DNA of 64,000 bases from Sphingomonas sp. (GTDB lineage: Bacteria; Pseudomonadota; Alphaproteobacteria; Sphingomonadales; Sphingomonadaceae), in NCBI GenBank assembly GCA_017304655.1, contig JAFKLY010000002.1, positions 496,001 to 560,000 on the forward strand. Direction: 5' to 3'. Under the pieces are notes generated by a model. The model worked only from the letters and a program-made list of their open reading frames with translations, did not search any database and was not told the DNA's origin. Below are positions 44,265-52,503 of the stretch, in pieces (position 1 is the first letter of the stretch; each line of letters opens with the position of its first letter). The translations under genes were made by a program, and so were the position numbers.

Positions 44265-45992
44265 ATGATGAAGGCGGCGCGAGTCTTGGGAGCGCTGGTC
44301 GCGTTGGCGGCCACTGTGCCGGGGTGGGCATCGGGCGAGTCCGATGTGCTGCGGCAGTCGCTCTACGTGTCCGTTAGGGATGGCACAAAACTAGCGGTTA
44401 ACCTTTATCGTCCGGTGCAGGGCGGCCAGCCGGTCGCGCGCAAGCTGCCGGTCATCTTCGTGTTCACGCCGTATCGCGCCCGCTTCGTTGACAAGGACGG
44501 GCAGGTTCAGGAGGTCGCGCTGAACGACCGGCTGGCGCTGCGTTCGCTCATCAAGGCGGGCTACGTCGTGGCTGTTGCCGATGTGCGCGGCAAAGGCGCC
44601 TCCTTCGGGCATCGGCTCGGCTTTCAAGGCCGGACAGAGGCGAAGGATGGTTACGATCTGGTCCAGTGGCTCTCGCGTCAGCCGTTCAGCACCGGCAAGG
44701 TCGGCATGATCGGTTGCTCCTATCTGGGCGGCACGACCTTCCACACCGCGACGATGGCGCCGCCGGCGCTCAAGGCGGTTTTCGTCGGGGCGTCTGACCT
44801 CGACAAATATGCGTTTGTCCGGCGCGGCGGGATCACGGCCCAGTTCAACACCCGGCCTGACGAGCCGCTGTCCGAGGATCTCGCGAGCGTGCCGGTGGAT
44901 GGCGATACGGACGGTGCGCAACTCAAGGCCGCCGTGGCCGAGCATGCGAAGAACACGCCGATGGCGGCGCTGTGGTATGACATGCCCTATCGGGACAGCA
45001 TTTCGCGCTTCACCGGCAATGCCTTCTGGCAGGAGGCCGGCGCCTATAATTATCTGGGCGCGATCAGGAAGGCGGGCATCGCCACTTACTTCTGGAGCAA
45101 TTGGCAGGACGAGCCGACCGCGCAATCGATCCTGAGCGCAGCAAATCTAGCAGGCTCCAAGTTCCTTGCCGGGCCGGGCAGCCATTGCGAGCCGCCGCCG
45201 GGCTTTGATTTCACCGGCGAGATCGTGCGCTATTTCGACCATTATCTGAAAGGCGCGGACAACGGGATCGAGAAGGCTCCACGCGCAACCTATTGGGTCG
45301 AAGGGCTGGACGGAAAGGGCGGCTATGCCCGGTCCGGTCAATTACCCGGCGCAGCGAGCAAGCCGACGCGCTGGTATTTTGACGGCGGGCGCAGCGGCAC
45401 CGCTCGATCGGTGAATGACGGCACGCTGACCGCAGCACCGGGGCCGGCGGGTGCTGATGCCTTCGCGGTCCGCTACGACCTGCCGGGCGCGGACTATTTC
45501 GCTTTCTGGGCGCAGCCGATGGACGACAAGGGCCTGAGCTACACAAGCGCGCCGCTCGCCGCGCCGGTCAAGCTTGTGGGCTATCCGATCGCCAGGCTGC
45601 GCGTGACGGCCGACAAGCCGGACGCCAACATCTTCGTCTATCTGGATCAAGTGGGAGCGGACGGGAAGGCGCAGGTCGTCGCCTTCGGCCGGCTGGCCTT
45701 GTCGCACCGCAAGACCGGTCCTGCGCCCTACGACACCATGGGCTTGCCTTATCATTCGGGACTGAAGGCGGATGTCGCCCCGCTGCCTGTGGGGCAGGCC
45801 GCAGAGTTGGCGATTGACCTGACGCCGGTGTCGCGGATCGTGCCGGCAGGTGCGCGGCTGCGCCTGACGATTGCCGGGGCTGACCCGCGCCAGCGCAACC
45901 TCAAGGACATTCAGCAATCACCGCCGCCGGTCATCACGGTGGAACGTGGCGCAAGCGCGCCATCATGGATCGAATTGCCGGTCGCGCCCTGA
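44265..45992 (+). CDS. CocE/NonD family hydrolase, exported
   Basis: A 575-residue serine hydrolase of the X-Pro dipeptidyl-peptidase/cocaine esterase class. A signal peptide (MMKAARVLGALVALAATVPGWA) is followed by the hydrolase domain with nucleophile Ser152 in GCSYLGG, probable Asp282 in WSNWQDEPT and His307 in GPGSHCEPP, then the C-terminal jelly-roll domain (ADKPDANIFVYLDQVG near residue 450). Members cleave esters or amides of aromatic and amino acids. The start was moved from ATG 44238 because the operator palindrome would otherwise encode residues 2-6; GGGAG precedes 44265. As first gene of the operon it probably splits the imported substrate in the periplasm. Confidence 0.87.
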   Translation: MMKAARVLGALVALAATVPGWASGESDVLRQSLYVSVRDGTKLAVNLYRPVQGGQPVARKLPVIFVFTPYRARFVDKDGQVQEVALNDRLALRSLIKAGYVVAVADVRGKGASFGHRLGFQGRTEAKDGYDLVQWLSRQPFSTGKVGMIGCSYLGGTTFHTATMAPPALKAVFVGASDLDKYAFVRRGGITAQFNTRPDEPLSEDLASVPVDGDTDGAQLKAAVAEHAKNTPMAALWYDMPYRDSISRFTGNAFWQEAGAYNYLGAIRKAGIATYFWSNWQDEPTAQSILSAANLAGSKFLAGPGSHCEPPPGFDFTGEIVRYFDHYLKGADNGIEKAPRATYWVEGLDGKGGYARSGQLPGAASKPTRWYFDGGRSGTARSVNDGTLTAAPGPAGADAFAVRYDLPGADYFAFWAQPMDDKGLSYTSAPLAAPVKLVGYPIARLRVTADKPDANIFVYLDQVGADGKAQVVAFGRLALSHRKTGPAPYDTMGLPYHSGLKADVAPLPVGQAAELAIDLTPVSRIVPAGARLRLTIAGADPRQRNLKDIQQSPPPVITVERGASAPSWIELPVAP

Positions 45993-46046
45993 CGATGGAC
46001 GAAGAGCCATAAGGGCGGCGAACGGCGCGAAAAGGGAGTGGATGAG

Positions 46047-48728
46047 ATGAACGGGAAGATGACGGAACGGACGGGCCTCAAGGCCGTGTTGCGGATTGGC
46101 TGTTGCGCCGTTGCGCTGGCGGCGCCCGGTTTGGCGCTGGCGCAGGATGAGCCGGCAAATGCGGATATCATCGTCACCGGCAGCCGCGTGCGCGGCGAGG
46201 CCCCGGTGGGGTCAATGGTGACGACGCTTGGCCGGGCAGAGCTGGAAGCCTCCAGCGCCGTCACGGTCGATCGCATGATCAAGGAAATTCCGCAGGTCTT
46301 CGATCTCGGGGTCTCGGAGAATTCGCGCGGCCAGTCGGGCGGCAGCGGCAACATCACTTACGGCAACTCGGTCAACCTGCGCGGTATCGGACCCTATGCG
46401 ACGCTCGTCATCATCGACGGGCACCGCGTGACCAACAACAGCCGCTCGATCGATCCGTCCGTATTGCCGTCGCTCGGCGTGGAACGGGTCGAAGTGGTCG
46501 CGGACGGCGCGTCCGCCATCTACGGTTCGGATGCGGTGGCGGGCGTCGTCAACCTGATCCCGCGCCGGTCGCTGAACGGGGGCGAAGTGTTCGCCCGGTC
46601 CGGTTTTTCCGACAGCGGCGACTTCCATGAAACGACGCTTGGCGCGGCCATCGGCAAGGTGTTCGAACGCGGGCAGATTATGGTCGCGTATGAGCATGTC
46701 GAGCGGTCGAACCTCAGCGGTGACAATCGCAGCTTCTTCACGAGTGACCAGCGGCGGTTCGGTGGCGGCGATTATCGCATTCCCCGCTGCGCGCCCGGCA
46801 ACATCAACGCGAACGGAACCACCTACGCTATCCCCGCAAACGGCGTGACGCAGGCGAGCGCCGCGTCTCTGGTCGCGGGTACGCAGAACCTGTGCGACGA
46901 GCTGACCAATCAGGATCTCATGCCCCGGCAGAAATATGACTCGGTGAACAGCACGGGCCGGTTCGAGTTCAATGACTGGCTGAGCGTTTTCTACGACGCC
47001 TTCTATTCCAAGCGCGATTTCTACCGGAAGTCGGCCTTCTCGAATGCGCGCATCACCGTGCCGCAGACCAATGCCTTCTTCGTGCGGCCGGCCGGGTTCA
47101 CCGGTACGAGCTACACGCTCGACTATAATTTCCGCAACGATGTGCCGGCCAATGACAGCTACGGCTATGCCGAGAGCTGGCAGATCACGCCCGGCCTGCG
47201 CGTGAAACTGCCCTATGACTGGGAGTTCGAAGCACTCTACGGTTATGGCAAGACCAACGACTTTTCCGGGTCTTACAATGGCATCAACAACGCAGCGCTG
47301 AATGCCGCGCTGGCGAGCAGCGATCCGGCAGCGGCCTTCGATCCCTATGGGCTGGGGCGCACCAGCGCGGCCGTGAAGGCGGTGCTGGCGAACCAGATCT
47401 TCCTGGCGCCGACCAACGGCAAGCTGAAGACTTATGAAGCGCGGATCAATGGTCCGCTGTTCCACCTGCCGGGCGGCCAGGTGAAGCTGGCGGCCGGTTA
47501 TGAGCGGCAGGATTTCACCGTCGCGTTGGGCTCGGCGCGTGGCGGGCCGACGACGCCGATCGCCTATCGCAACTTCGGTCGTAAGGTCGACAGCCTGTAT
47601 GGCGAGCTTTACATCCCGATCTTCGGCCCGGACAATGCGACGACCCTGTTCGAGCGGCTGGAACTCAATGCCGCCATCAGGCACGACAAATATAGCGATG
47701 TCGGCAGCACGACGAATCCGAAATTCGGCGTCAACTGGCAGCCGGTCCGCTGGCTCAAGCTGCGCGGCAGCTATGGCGAATCCTTCCGCGCGCCGACCAT
47801 TCCTGAAATTTACGGCAACTCCAACAATCTATTTGGGCAGAGCTACCAGAACCCGGCCGGTGGTGCACCGCTTCAGGGTTATGCGCTGTCCGGACCCAAT
47901 CTGGGCCTCAAGCCCGAGACGGCGACGTCCTGGTCGGTTGGCGCCGACCTCGATCCCGCGCCCAATCTGCGGTTCAGTGTCACCTATTGGGACGTGAAAT
48001 ACAGCAATCAGGTGCTGGCCAACCTGTCCAACCTCGCCATCCTGGGCAATGAGGCGCAATATGCCGGGACCGGGATCATCCTGCGCGGCGCGGCCGCGGC
48101 GACGCGGGTGCAGGAACTGCTGGCGCAGGGCGTGACGCTGGCGAGCGGGTCCTTCCCCGGCGGCAGTGCGGCCAATGTGATCCTGTTCGTCGATGGTCGC
48201 AGCCAGAATCTGGGCGTGTCGATCACGCGCGGCATCGACTTCGCCGGCACATGGTCGACGGAGATCGGGTCTGCCGATCGCCTGACGTTCAACCTCTCCG
48301 GCACGTACCTCACCAAATATAATGTGGCGGTCACGCCGACCGCTCCACTGGTCGATCGGCGCAACTTCATCTTCAATCCGCTGAAGTTCAAGGGCCGGGC
48401 AAGCGTGACGTGGGATCACGGGCCGCTGTCGGCGCGACTGCTCCTGACGCATGTGGGTGGCTACAAGAACAATCTCGCGACCACGCTCCAGTCCGTGAAG
48501 AGCTACACCCCGGTCGATCTGTCGCTGAACTGGCGCATCGGCAACCCGGAGGACACCGGCTTCTTCGCGAAGGGCATGACGCTGGGCTTCGAAGTGCGGA
48601 ACGCCTTTGATATCAATCCGCCCTATGTCAATCTCGCCCCGAGCGGCAATGGCAGCGGCGGCTATGACGCGACGGCGAGTGACCCGGTCGGCCGCCTGTT
48701 CGCGGTCAGCGTTCGCAAGGCCTTCTGA
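46047..48728 (+). CDS. TonB-dependent receptor
   Basis: An 893-residue outer-membrane receptor with signal peptide to about residue 35 (LALAQ), TonB box-like ADIIVTGSRVRGE, plug segments RGIGPYATLVIIDGHRV and VADGASAIYGSDAVAGVVNL, and a barrel ending VGRLFAVSVRKAF. The plug type differs from the receptor at 21-24 kb and resembles those used for small aromatic or siderophore-like ligands as well as sugars, so substrate cannot be read from it. ATG at 46047 is preferred to an upstream GTG (46038) because GGGAG is nine bases away. It lies 54 bases behind the CocE-type hydrolase and 28 bases ahead of the CapA-like gene in one operon. Confidence 0.92.
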   Translation: MNGKMTERTGLKAVLRIGCCAVALAAPGLALAQDEPANADIIVTGSRVRGEAPVGSMVTTLGRAELEASSAVTVDRMIKEIPQVFDLGVSENSRGQSGGSGNITYGNSVNLRGIGPYATLVIIDGHRVTNNSRSIDPSVLPSLGVERVEVVADGASAIYGSDAVAGVVNLIPRRSLNGGEVFARSGFSDSGDFHETTLGAAIGKVFERGQIMVAYEHVERSNLSGDNRSFFTSDQRRFGGGDYRIPRCAPGNINANGTTYAIPANGVTQASAASLVAGTQNLCDELTNQDLMPRQKYDSVNSTGRFEFNDWLSVFYDAFYSKRDFYRKSAFSNARITVPQTNAFFVRPAGFTGTSYTLDYNFRNDVPANDSYGYAESWQITPGLRVKLPYDWEFEALYGYGKTNDFSGSYNGINNAALNAALASSDPAAAFDPYGLGRTSAAVKAVLANQIFLAPTNGKLKTYEARINGPLFHLPGGQVKLAAGYERQDFTVALGSARGGPTTPIAYRNFGRKVDSLYGELYIPIFGPDNATTLFERLELNAAIRHDKYSDVGSTTNPKFGVNWQPVRWLKLRGSYGESFRAPTIPEIYGNSNNLFGQSYQNPAGGAPLQGYALSGPNLGLKPETATSWSVGADLDPAPNLRFSVTYWDVKYSNQVLANLSNLAILGNEAQYAGTGIILRGAAAATRVQELLAQGVTLASGSFPGGSAANVILFVDGRSQNLGVSITRGIDFAGTWSTEIGSADRLTFNLSGTYLTKYNVAVTPTAPLVDRRNFIFNPLKFKGRASVTWDHGPLSARLLLTHVGGYKNNLATTLQSVKSYTPVDLSLNWRIGNPEDTGFFAKGMTLGFEVRNAFDINPPYVNLAPSGNGSGGYDATASDPVGRLFAVSVRKAF

Positions 48729-48756
48729 CCAGTTGAAACGGCGAGCGAGCGTAGGG

Positions 48757-49866
48757 ATGGGGGCGATATCGATCGTGCTGGCGGGCGATCTGGTTCTGGA
48801 CGAGCCGGATGGGTCTTACTGGCTGAGCGGGATCGCCCCCGCCCTGCGTGCTGCCGATCTGGCCGTCGGGCATCTGGAAGTGCCCCATACGGACCGGGGC
48901 GTGGAACTGCAGGGTGACGTGCCAGCGCCCGGAGCGCCGCCGGAAAATCTGGCGGCGATCGCGCAGGCCGGCCTCGGGCTTCTGAGCCTTGCCGGCAATC
49001 ATATTGCAGATTGTGGGCCGGAGGGCATTGCCGACACGATTGCCGGTCTCGATGCCCAGGGGGTTGCGCATTGCGGCGCCGGGCTGACGCTGGCGCAGGC
49101 CCGCGCGCCAGCGATCGTCGAGCGACAGGGGCTTCGGCTCGCGCTGCTCAGCTATAATTGCGTCGGGCCGGAAGCGAGCTGGGCGAGCGCGGACAGGGCG
49201 GGTTGCGCCTTTCTGCGCATCGACACGGAGGATGGCGCTCCGATCGCGCCTGCGGCCCGCCTGGCGGCCCTGACGGATGAGGCGGTCGCGACTCTGTGGG
49301 ATGACATAGCCGCCGTGCGCGCGCGGGCAGACATCGTGCTGGTCGCGCTGCACAAGGGAATTGTCCACACGCCCGCGCGGCTTGCGCCTTATGAGCGCGC
49401 GGTGAGCCATGCAGCTATCGAGGCAGGCGCCGATCTGGTGATCGGTCATCACGCGCACATCGTGCGCGGCATCGAGTTCCATCGGGGCAAGCCGATTTTC
49501 CACGGGCTGGGCAATGGCTGCGTCGTCACCAGCGCCCTGAGCCCGGCGCAGGATCATCCCGCGCGGGCGCAATGGGCGGAGAGACGCAAGGCGATGTTCG
49601 GCTTCGAGCCGGACCCGGCCTATACGCTCGCGCCGTTCCATCCCGAGGCGGTGAATGCCTTTCTCGGGACGGCGATCATCGGCGCGGATGGCAGCATTAC
49701 GGCGGGCATCATTCCGGTCGATGTCGAGGCGCCCGGGCGACCCGTGATCGCTGCCGAGCGCAGGGCGGCGGAAATCCGGGCCTATGTCGAGGCGATCACC
49801 GGTGCTGCGGGGTTGCCGCCCATTCACATCGCGGCGGATGGCCGGATCGAAGAGGTGGCCGCATGA
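48757..49866 (+). CDS. CapA-like metallophosphoesterase-superfamily protein
   Basis: A 369-residue protein with the CapA/PgsA pattern: LAGDLVLDEPD at residues 8-18, HLEVPHTDRG near 45, LSLAGNHIADCG near 80, VIGHHAHIVRGIEF near 228 and PIFHGLGNG near 246. These carry the Asp, Asn, His and Glu positions expected for a dinuclear metal site. CapA proteins are associated with poly-gamma-glutamate capsules, but here no capsule genes occur and no signal peptide is visible. Its place in a catabolic operon and its 4-base overlap with dctQ suggest a hydrolytic role in substrate processing. ATG at 48757 has only a weak ribosome site; TTG at 48733 is an alternative. Confidence 0.78.
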   Translation: MGAISIVLAGDLVLDEPDGSYWLSGIAPALRAADLAVGHLEVPHTDRGVELQGDVPAPGAPPENLAAIAQAGLGLLSLAGNHIADCGPEGIADTIAGLDAQGVAHCGAGLTLAQARAPAIVERQGLRLALLSYNCVGPEASWASADRAGCAFLRIDTEDGAPIAPAARLAALTDEAVATLWDDIAAVRARADIVLVALHKGIVHTPARLAPYERAVSHAAIEAGADLVIGHHAHIVRGIEFHRGKPIFHGLGNGCVVTSALSPAQDHPARAQWAERRKAMFGFEPDPAYTLAPFHPEAVNAFLGTAIIGADGSITAGIIPVDVEAPGRPVIAAERRAAEIRAYVEAITGAAGLPPIHIAADGRIEEVAA

Positions 49867-50315
49867 ACGCTGCACGAATTGTGATGGTGTGGGTAGGCGG
49901 CATCGCGCTGATCATCGTTGCGTTGCTCAATGTGCTTGCAGTCATCGGTCGCCACACAGGCCTGCCGCTGAAAGGCGCGATAGAGCTGGTGCAGGTGGGC
50001 GTGCTGATTGCCGGATCGCTGGCGCTGATCGCTGCCACGCTGGCGCGCAACCACGCGCGGGTCCACATGATCCTCGACCGGCTGACCGGGTCAGCGCGCA
50101 GCTTTGCCGAGCGCATCTGCACGGCCCTGTCCATCCTGTTCTACGCCATGCTGCTCAGTGGATCGCTCTGGCTGGCCATGGATCTTTGGGGCGAACAGGA
50201 AGTGAGCGAATTGCTGGACGTGCCATGGCGCTGGATGCGCCTGTTCCTCAATGCGGCGCTGATCGTCGTGATCGCGCTGCTGGCGCGGCAGATGGTGGAG
50301 CGGCGGAACCCATGA
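49863..50315 (+). CDS. dctQ: TRAP transporter small permease DctQ
   Basis: The 150-residue protein has four hydrophobic segments (around residues 5-25, 40-60, 85-110 and 125-145) and the small-permease feature NVLAVIGRHTG and IELVQVGVLIAGSLALIAAT of the DctQ family. Together with the next gene it forms the membrane part of a TRAP carboxylate transporter driven by the sodium or proton gradient. It overlaps the CapA-like gene and the dctM gene by four bases each. The matching binding protein is encoded at 55.9 kb in the same operon. Confidence 0.87.
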   Translation: MNAARIVMVWVGGIALIIVALLNVLAVIGRHTGLPLKGAIELVQVGVLIAGSLALIAATLARNHARVHMILDRLTGSARSFAERICTALSILFYAMLLSGSLWLAMDLWGEQEVSELLDVPWRWMRLFLNAALIVVIALLARQMVERRNP

Positions 50316-51622
50316 TCTTCGCCACGCCGGAAACCGGACTCATCGGCCTCGTCCTGCTTTTCGCAATGCTGCTCGCAGGTGTCCCGATCGGCGTGTCGCT
50401 GGGGCTGGTGGGCATCGGCGGCCTCGTCGTCGCGCTCGGCCCGGAGGCCGCGCTCGTCAAGGCGGGGGTCGTCGCGGTCGAAACGCTGACCCGCTATGAG
50501 CTCGGTACCCTGCCGCTGTTCATGCTGATGGCGCATCTCTTCTTCTCGGCCAATGCGAGCCGCGACCTGTTTGATGCTGCGGCCAAGATGATCGGGCACA
50601 GGCGCGGCGGTCTGGCTTATGCTTCCATTGGCGGTTGCGCAGGCTTCGGCTCGATCAACGGATCGAGCCTCGCCACCGCCGCGACCATCGGCCTTGTCGC
50701 CCTGCCCGAAATGCGCCAGCGCGGCTATTCGGATGAGCTGGCGACCGGCACGGTCGCAGCGGGCGGCACGCTGGGGCAGATGCTGCCGCCATCGGGCGCG
50801 CTGATCGTTTATGGCATCATCGCCGAGCAATCGATCGGCAAGCTGTTCACCGCGACGCTGATCCCCGGCATTTCGCAAATGCTGTTCTATTGCCTGGTCG
50901 TCTGGTTGCTGGTGCGCTGGCGGCCGTCGATCGCGCCGGTCGGCGAGCGGGCAAGCTGGGCTGAGCGCGGCCGGGCGTTGCTGCGGATCGCGGACATGCT
51001 ACTGCTGCTCGCCATCGTGCTGGGCGGCATCGTGCTGGGCTGGTTCAGCCCGTCGGAGGCGTCTTCCATCGGCACGGCGGGCGCGCTGCTGATCACTGCC
51101 TGGCGTCGCCGGCTCAATCGCGACGTGCTGTTCCGCGCCTTTGCCGAGACGCTGCGGACGAGCGGCCTCATCTTCCTCGTCATCATCGGCGCGATCATCT
51201 TTTCGGTGTTCATCAGCGTCACTGGCCTCACGGATGCGGTGGGGCAGGCGGTCACGGCGATGGACATGGGCACCATTCCCACGCTGCTGGTGGTGGCAGG
51301 GCTGCTGCTGCTGCTGGGATCGGTGCTGGATGGTCTGGCGCTGATGCTGCTGACGACGCCGATCCTCCTGCCCATCGTCGAGGGCGTCGGCATGTCGCCA
51401 ATCTGGTTCGGTATTTTCATCACCCGCGCGATGGAGATCGGCTTCGTCCACCCGCCTCTGGGCATGAATCTCTACGTCATTCAGGGCGTGGCGAAGGACG
51501 TGCCCCTCGGTCGGATATTCCGGGGCGTGCTGCCGTTCCTCGGCAGCGATCTCATCCACCTGCTGCTGCTTATCCTCTTCCCGGCGATGGCCCTGTGGCT
51601 GCCCACTGTTTTTGGACAATGA
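50312..51622 (+). CDS. dctM: TRAP transporter large permease DctM
   Basis: A 436-residue membrane protein with about twelve hydrophobic segments. The DctM-type segments FAMLLAGVPIGVSLGLVG (residues 17-34), LGTLPLFMLMAHLFFSANA near 66, GFGSINGSSLATAATIGLVA near 112, GGTLGQMLPPSGALIVYGI near 152 and FVHPPLGMNLYVIQGV near 385 are present. It forms the main translocation path for an organic acid. Its ATG overlaps the dctQ stop and its own stop overlaps the next start (both ATGA). The transported acid is unknown; the CoA-transferases that follow suggest it is activated to a CoA ester once inside. Confidence 0.9.
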   Translation: MIFATPETGLIGLVLLFAMLLAGVPIGVSLGLVGIGGLVVALGPEAALVKAGVVAVETLTRYELGTLPLFMLMAHLFFSANASRDLFDAAAKMIGHRRGGLAYASIGGCAGFGSINGSSLATAATIGLVALPEMRQRGYSDELATGTVAAGGTLGQMLPPSGALIVYGIIAEQSIGKLFTATLIPGISQMLFYCLVVWLLVRWRPSIAPVGERASWAERGRALLRIADMLLLLAIVLGGIVLGWFSPSEASSIGTAGALLITAWRRRLNRDVLFRAFAETLRTSGLIFLVIIGAIIFSVFISVTGLTDAVGQAVTAMDMGTIPTLLVVAGLLLLLGSVLDGLALMLLTTPILLPIVEGVGMSPIWFGIFITRAMEIGFVHPPLGMNLYVIQGVAKDVPLGRIFRGVLPFLGSDLIHLLLLILFPAMALWLPTVFGQ

Positions 51623-52503
51623 CTATGATAGCCTATGTCGGCCCCCATTTGCCGCACGATCTCCTGGCCGCTTGCTGCCGCTGCGTCGGTGCGCTGCCAT
51701 GGAATGTGGATCGGGAAATGCCGGCGGCGGATCGCTGGCTGGAAAGCAAGTTTCCCTTGTGGGCGCGGTCGATCGTGCAGGACTGGGCCGATGGCGTTCT
51801 GGATGGTTATGAGGCGGTGGTCTTCTCTCGCGCGGACGATGCGGCGCAGCGGCTCTATTATTATCTCTGCGAACTGCGGCGGCAGGGCGCGGTCAAGGGA
51901 CCGGAGCCGCTGATCTTCGACGTGGCCACTATCGCCAGAGCCAGCAGTGCCCGGCATCTGGAAACGGCCGTGCGCGGCCTTGCCACGCGGCTCGGTGTGG
52001 ATGCCGCGATGTTCACGCAGGCGATCCAGGAGACGAATGCCCGCCGGATCGCCAACCCTGCGGACGAGACGGACGGACGGGTTTGCCTGATCGCGGGCAC
52101 GCCGCCGCCTGACCGGCGCTTGCATGCCATGGTGGAGGCGGCGGGCTGGCATGCAGTGGGGCCGACCCTGCGGGAAAGCTGGGAGGCGCTCGGGCTGCCG
52201 GTCGAGGAAGGGGGCGATCCCTTTGCAGCGGTCGCCGTGCAGTTGCATGCGCTTGCCCACGGCGGTCGTGCCTTCTTCGATCGGGCTGCCGCTCTTCTGG
52301 AGGACGTCCGGCGCAGCGGGGCACAAGCAGTGCTGCTGTGGTTTGCCGAGGAGGATGAAGCGCGCATCTGGGACTTGCCGGCCCAGCGGGCGGCCTTGGC
52401 GGATGCAGGTGTGCCTGCGCTGGTCCTGACGCGGCGGGACTGGCGCGCCAATGCTGGCGAGGCGGAGGAGATCGGACCATTTTTGCAGGGAGTTGCGGCA
52501 TGA
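51619..52503 (+). CDS. 2-hydroxyacyl-CoA dehydratase-like subunit (smaller, Cys-poor)
   Basis: A 294-residue protein resembling the D-type subunit of HgdB/BcrC-class dehydratases: ESKFPLWARSIVQDWADG near residues 43-60, YEAVVFSRADDAAQRLYYYL near 66-85, PLIFDVATIARASSARHLE near 97 and VCLIAGTPPPDRRLHAMVE near 160. In the canonical enzymes the first two segments carry Cys that hold a [4Fe-4S] cluster; here those positions are Ala/Ser and Ala. The subunit is therefore unlikely to bind a normal cluster. It overlaps dctM and the CoA-transferase fusion by four bases each. ATG at 51619 is taken because of that overlap. Family assignment is by pattern and is less sure than for the partner at 54.6 kb. 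Confidence 0.7.
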   Translation: MTMIAYVGPHLPHDLLAACCRCVGALPWNVDREMPAADRWLESKFPLWARSIVQDWADGVLDGYEAVVFSRADDAAQRLYYYLCELRRQGAVKGPEPLIFDVATIARASSARHLETAVRGLATRLGVDAAMFTQAIQETNARRIANPADETDGRVCLIAGTPPPDRRLHAMVEAAGWHAVGPTLRESWEALGLPVEEGGDPFAAVAVQLHALAHGGRAFFDRAAALLEDVRRSGAQAVLLWFAEEDEARIWDLPAQRAALADAGVPALVLTRRDWRANAGEAEEIGPFLQGVAA

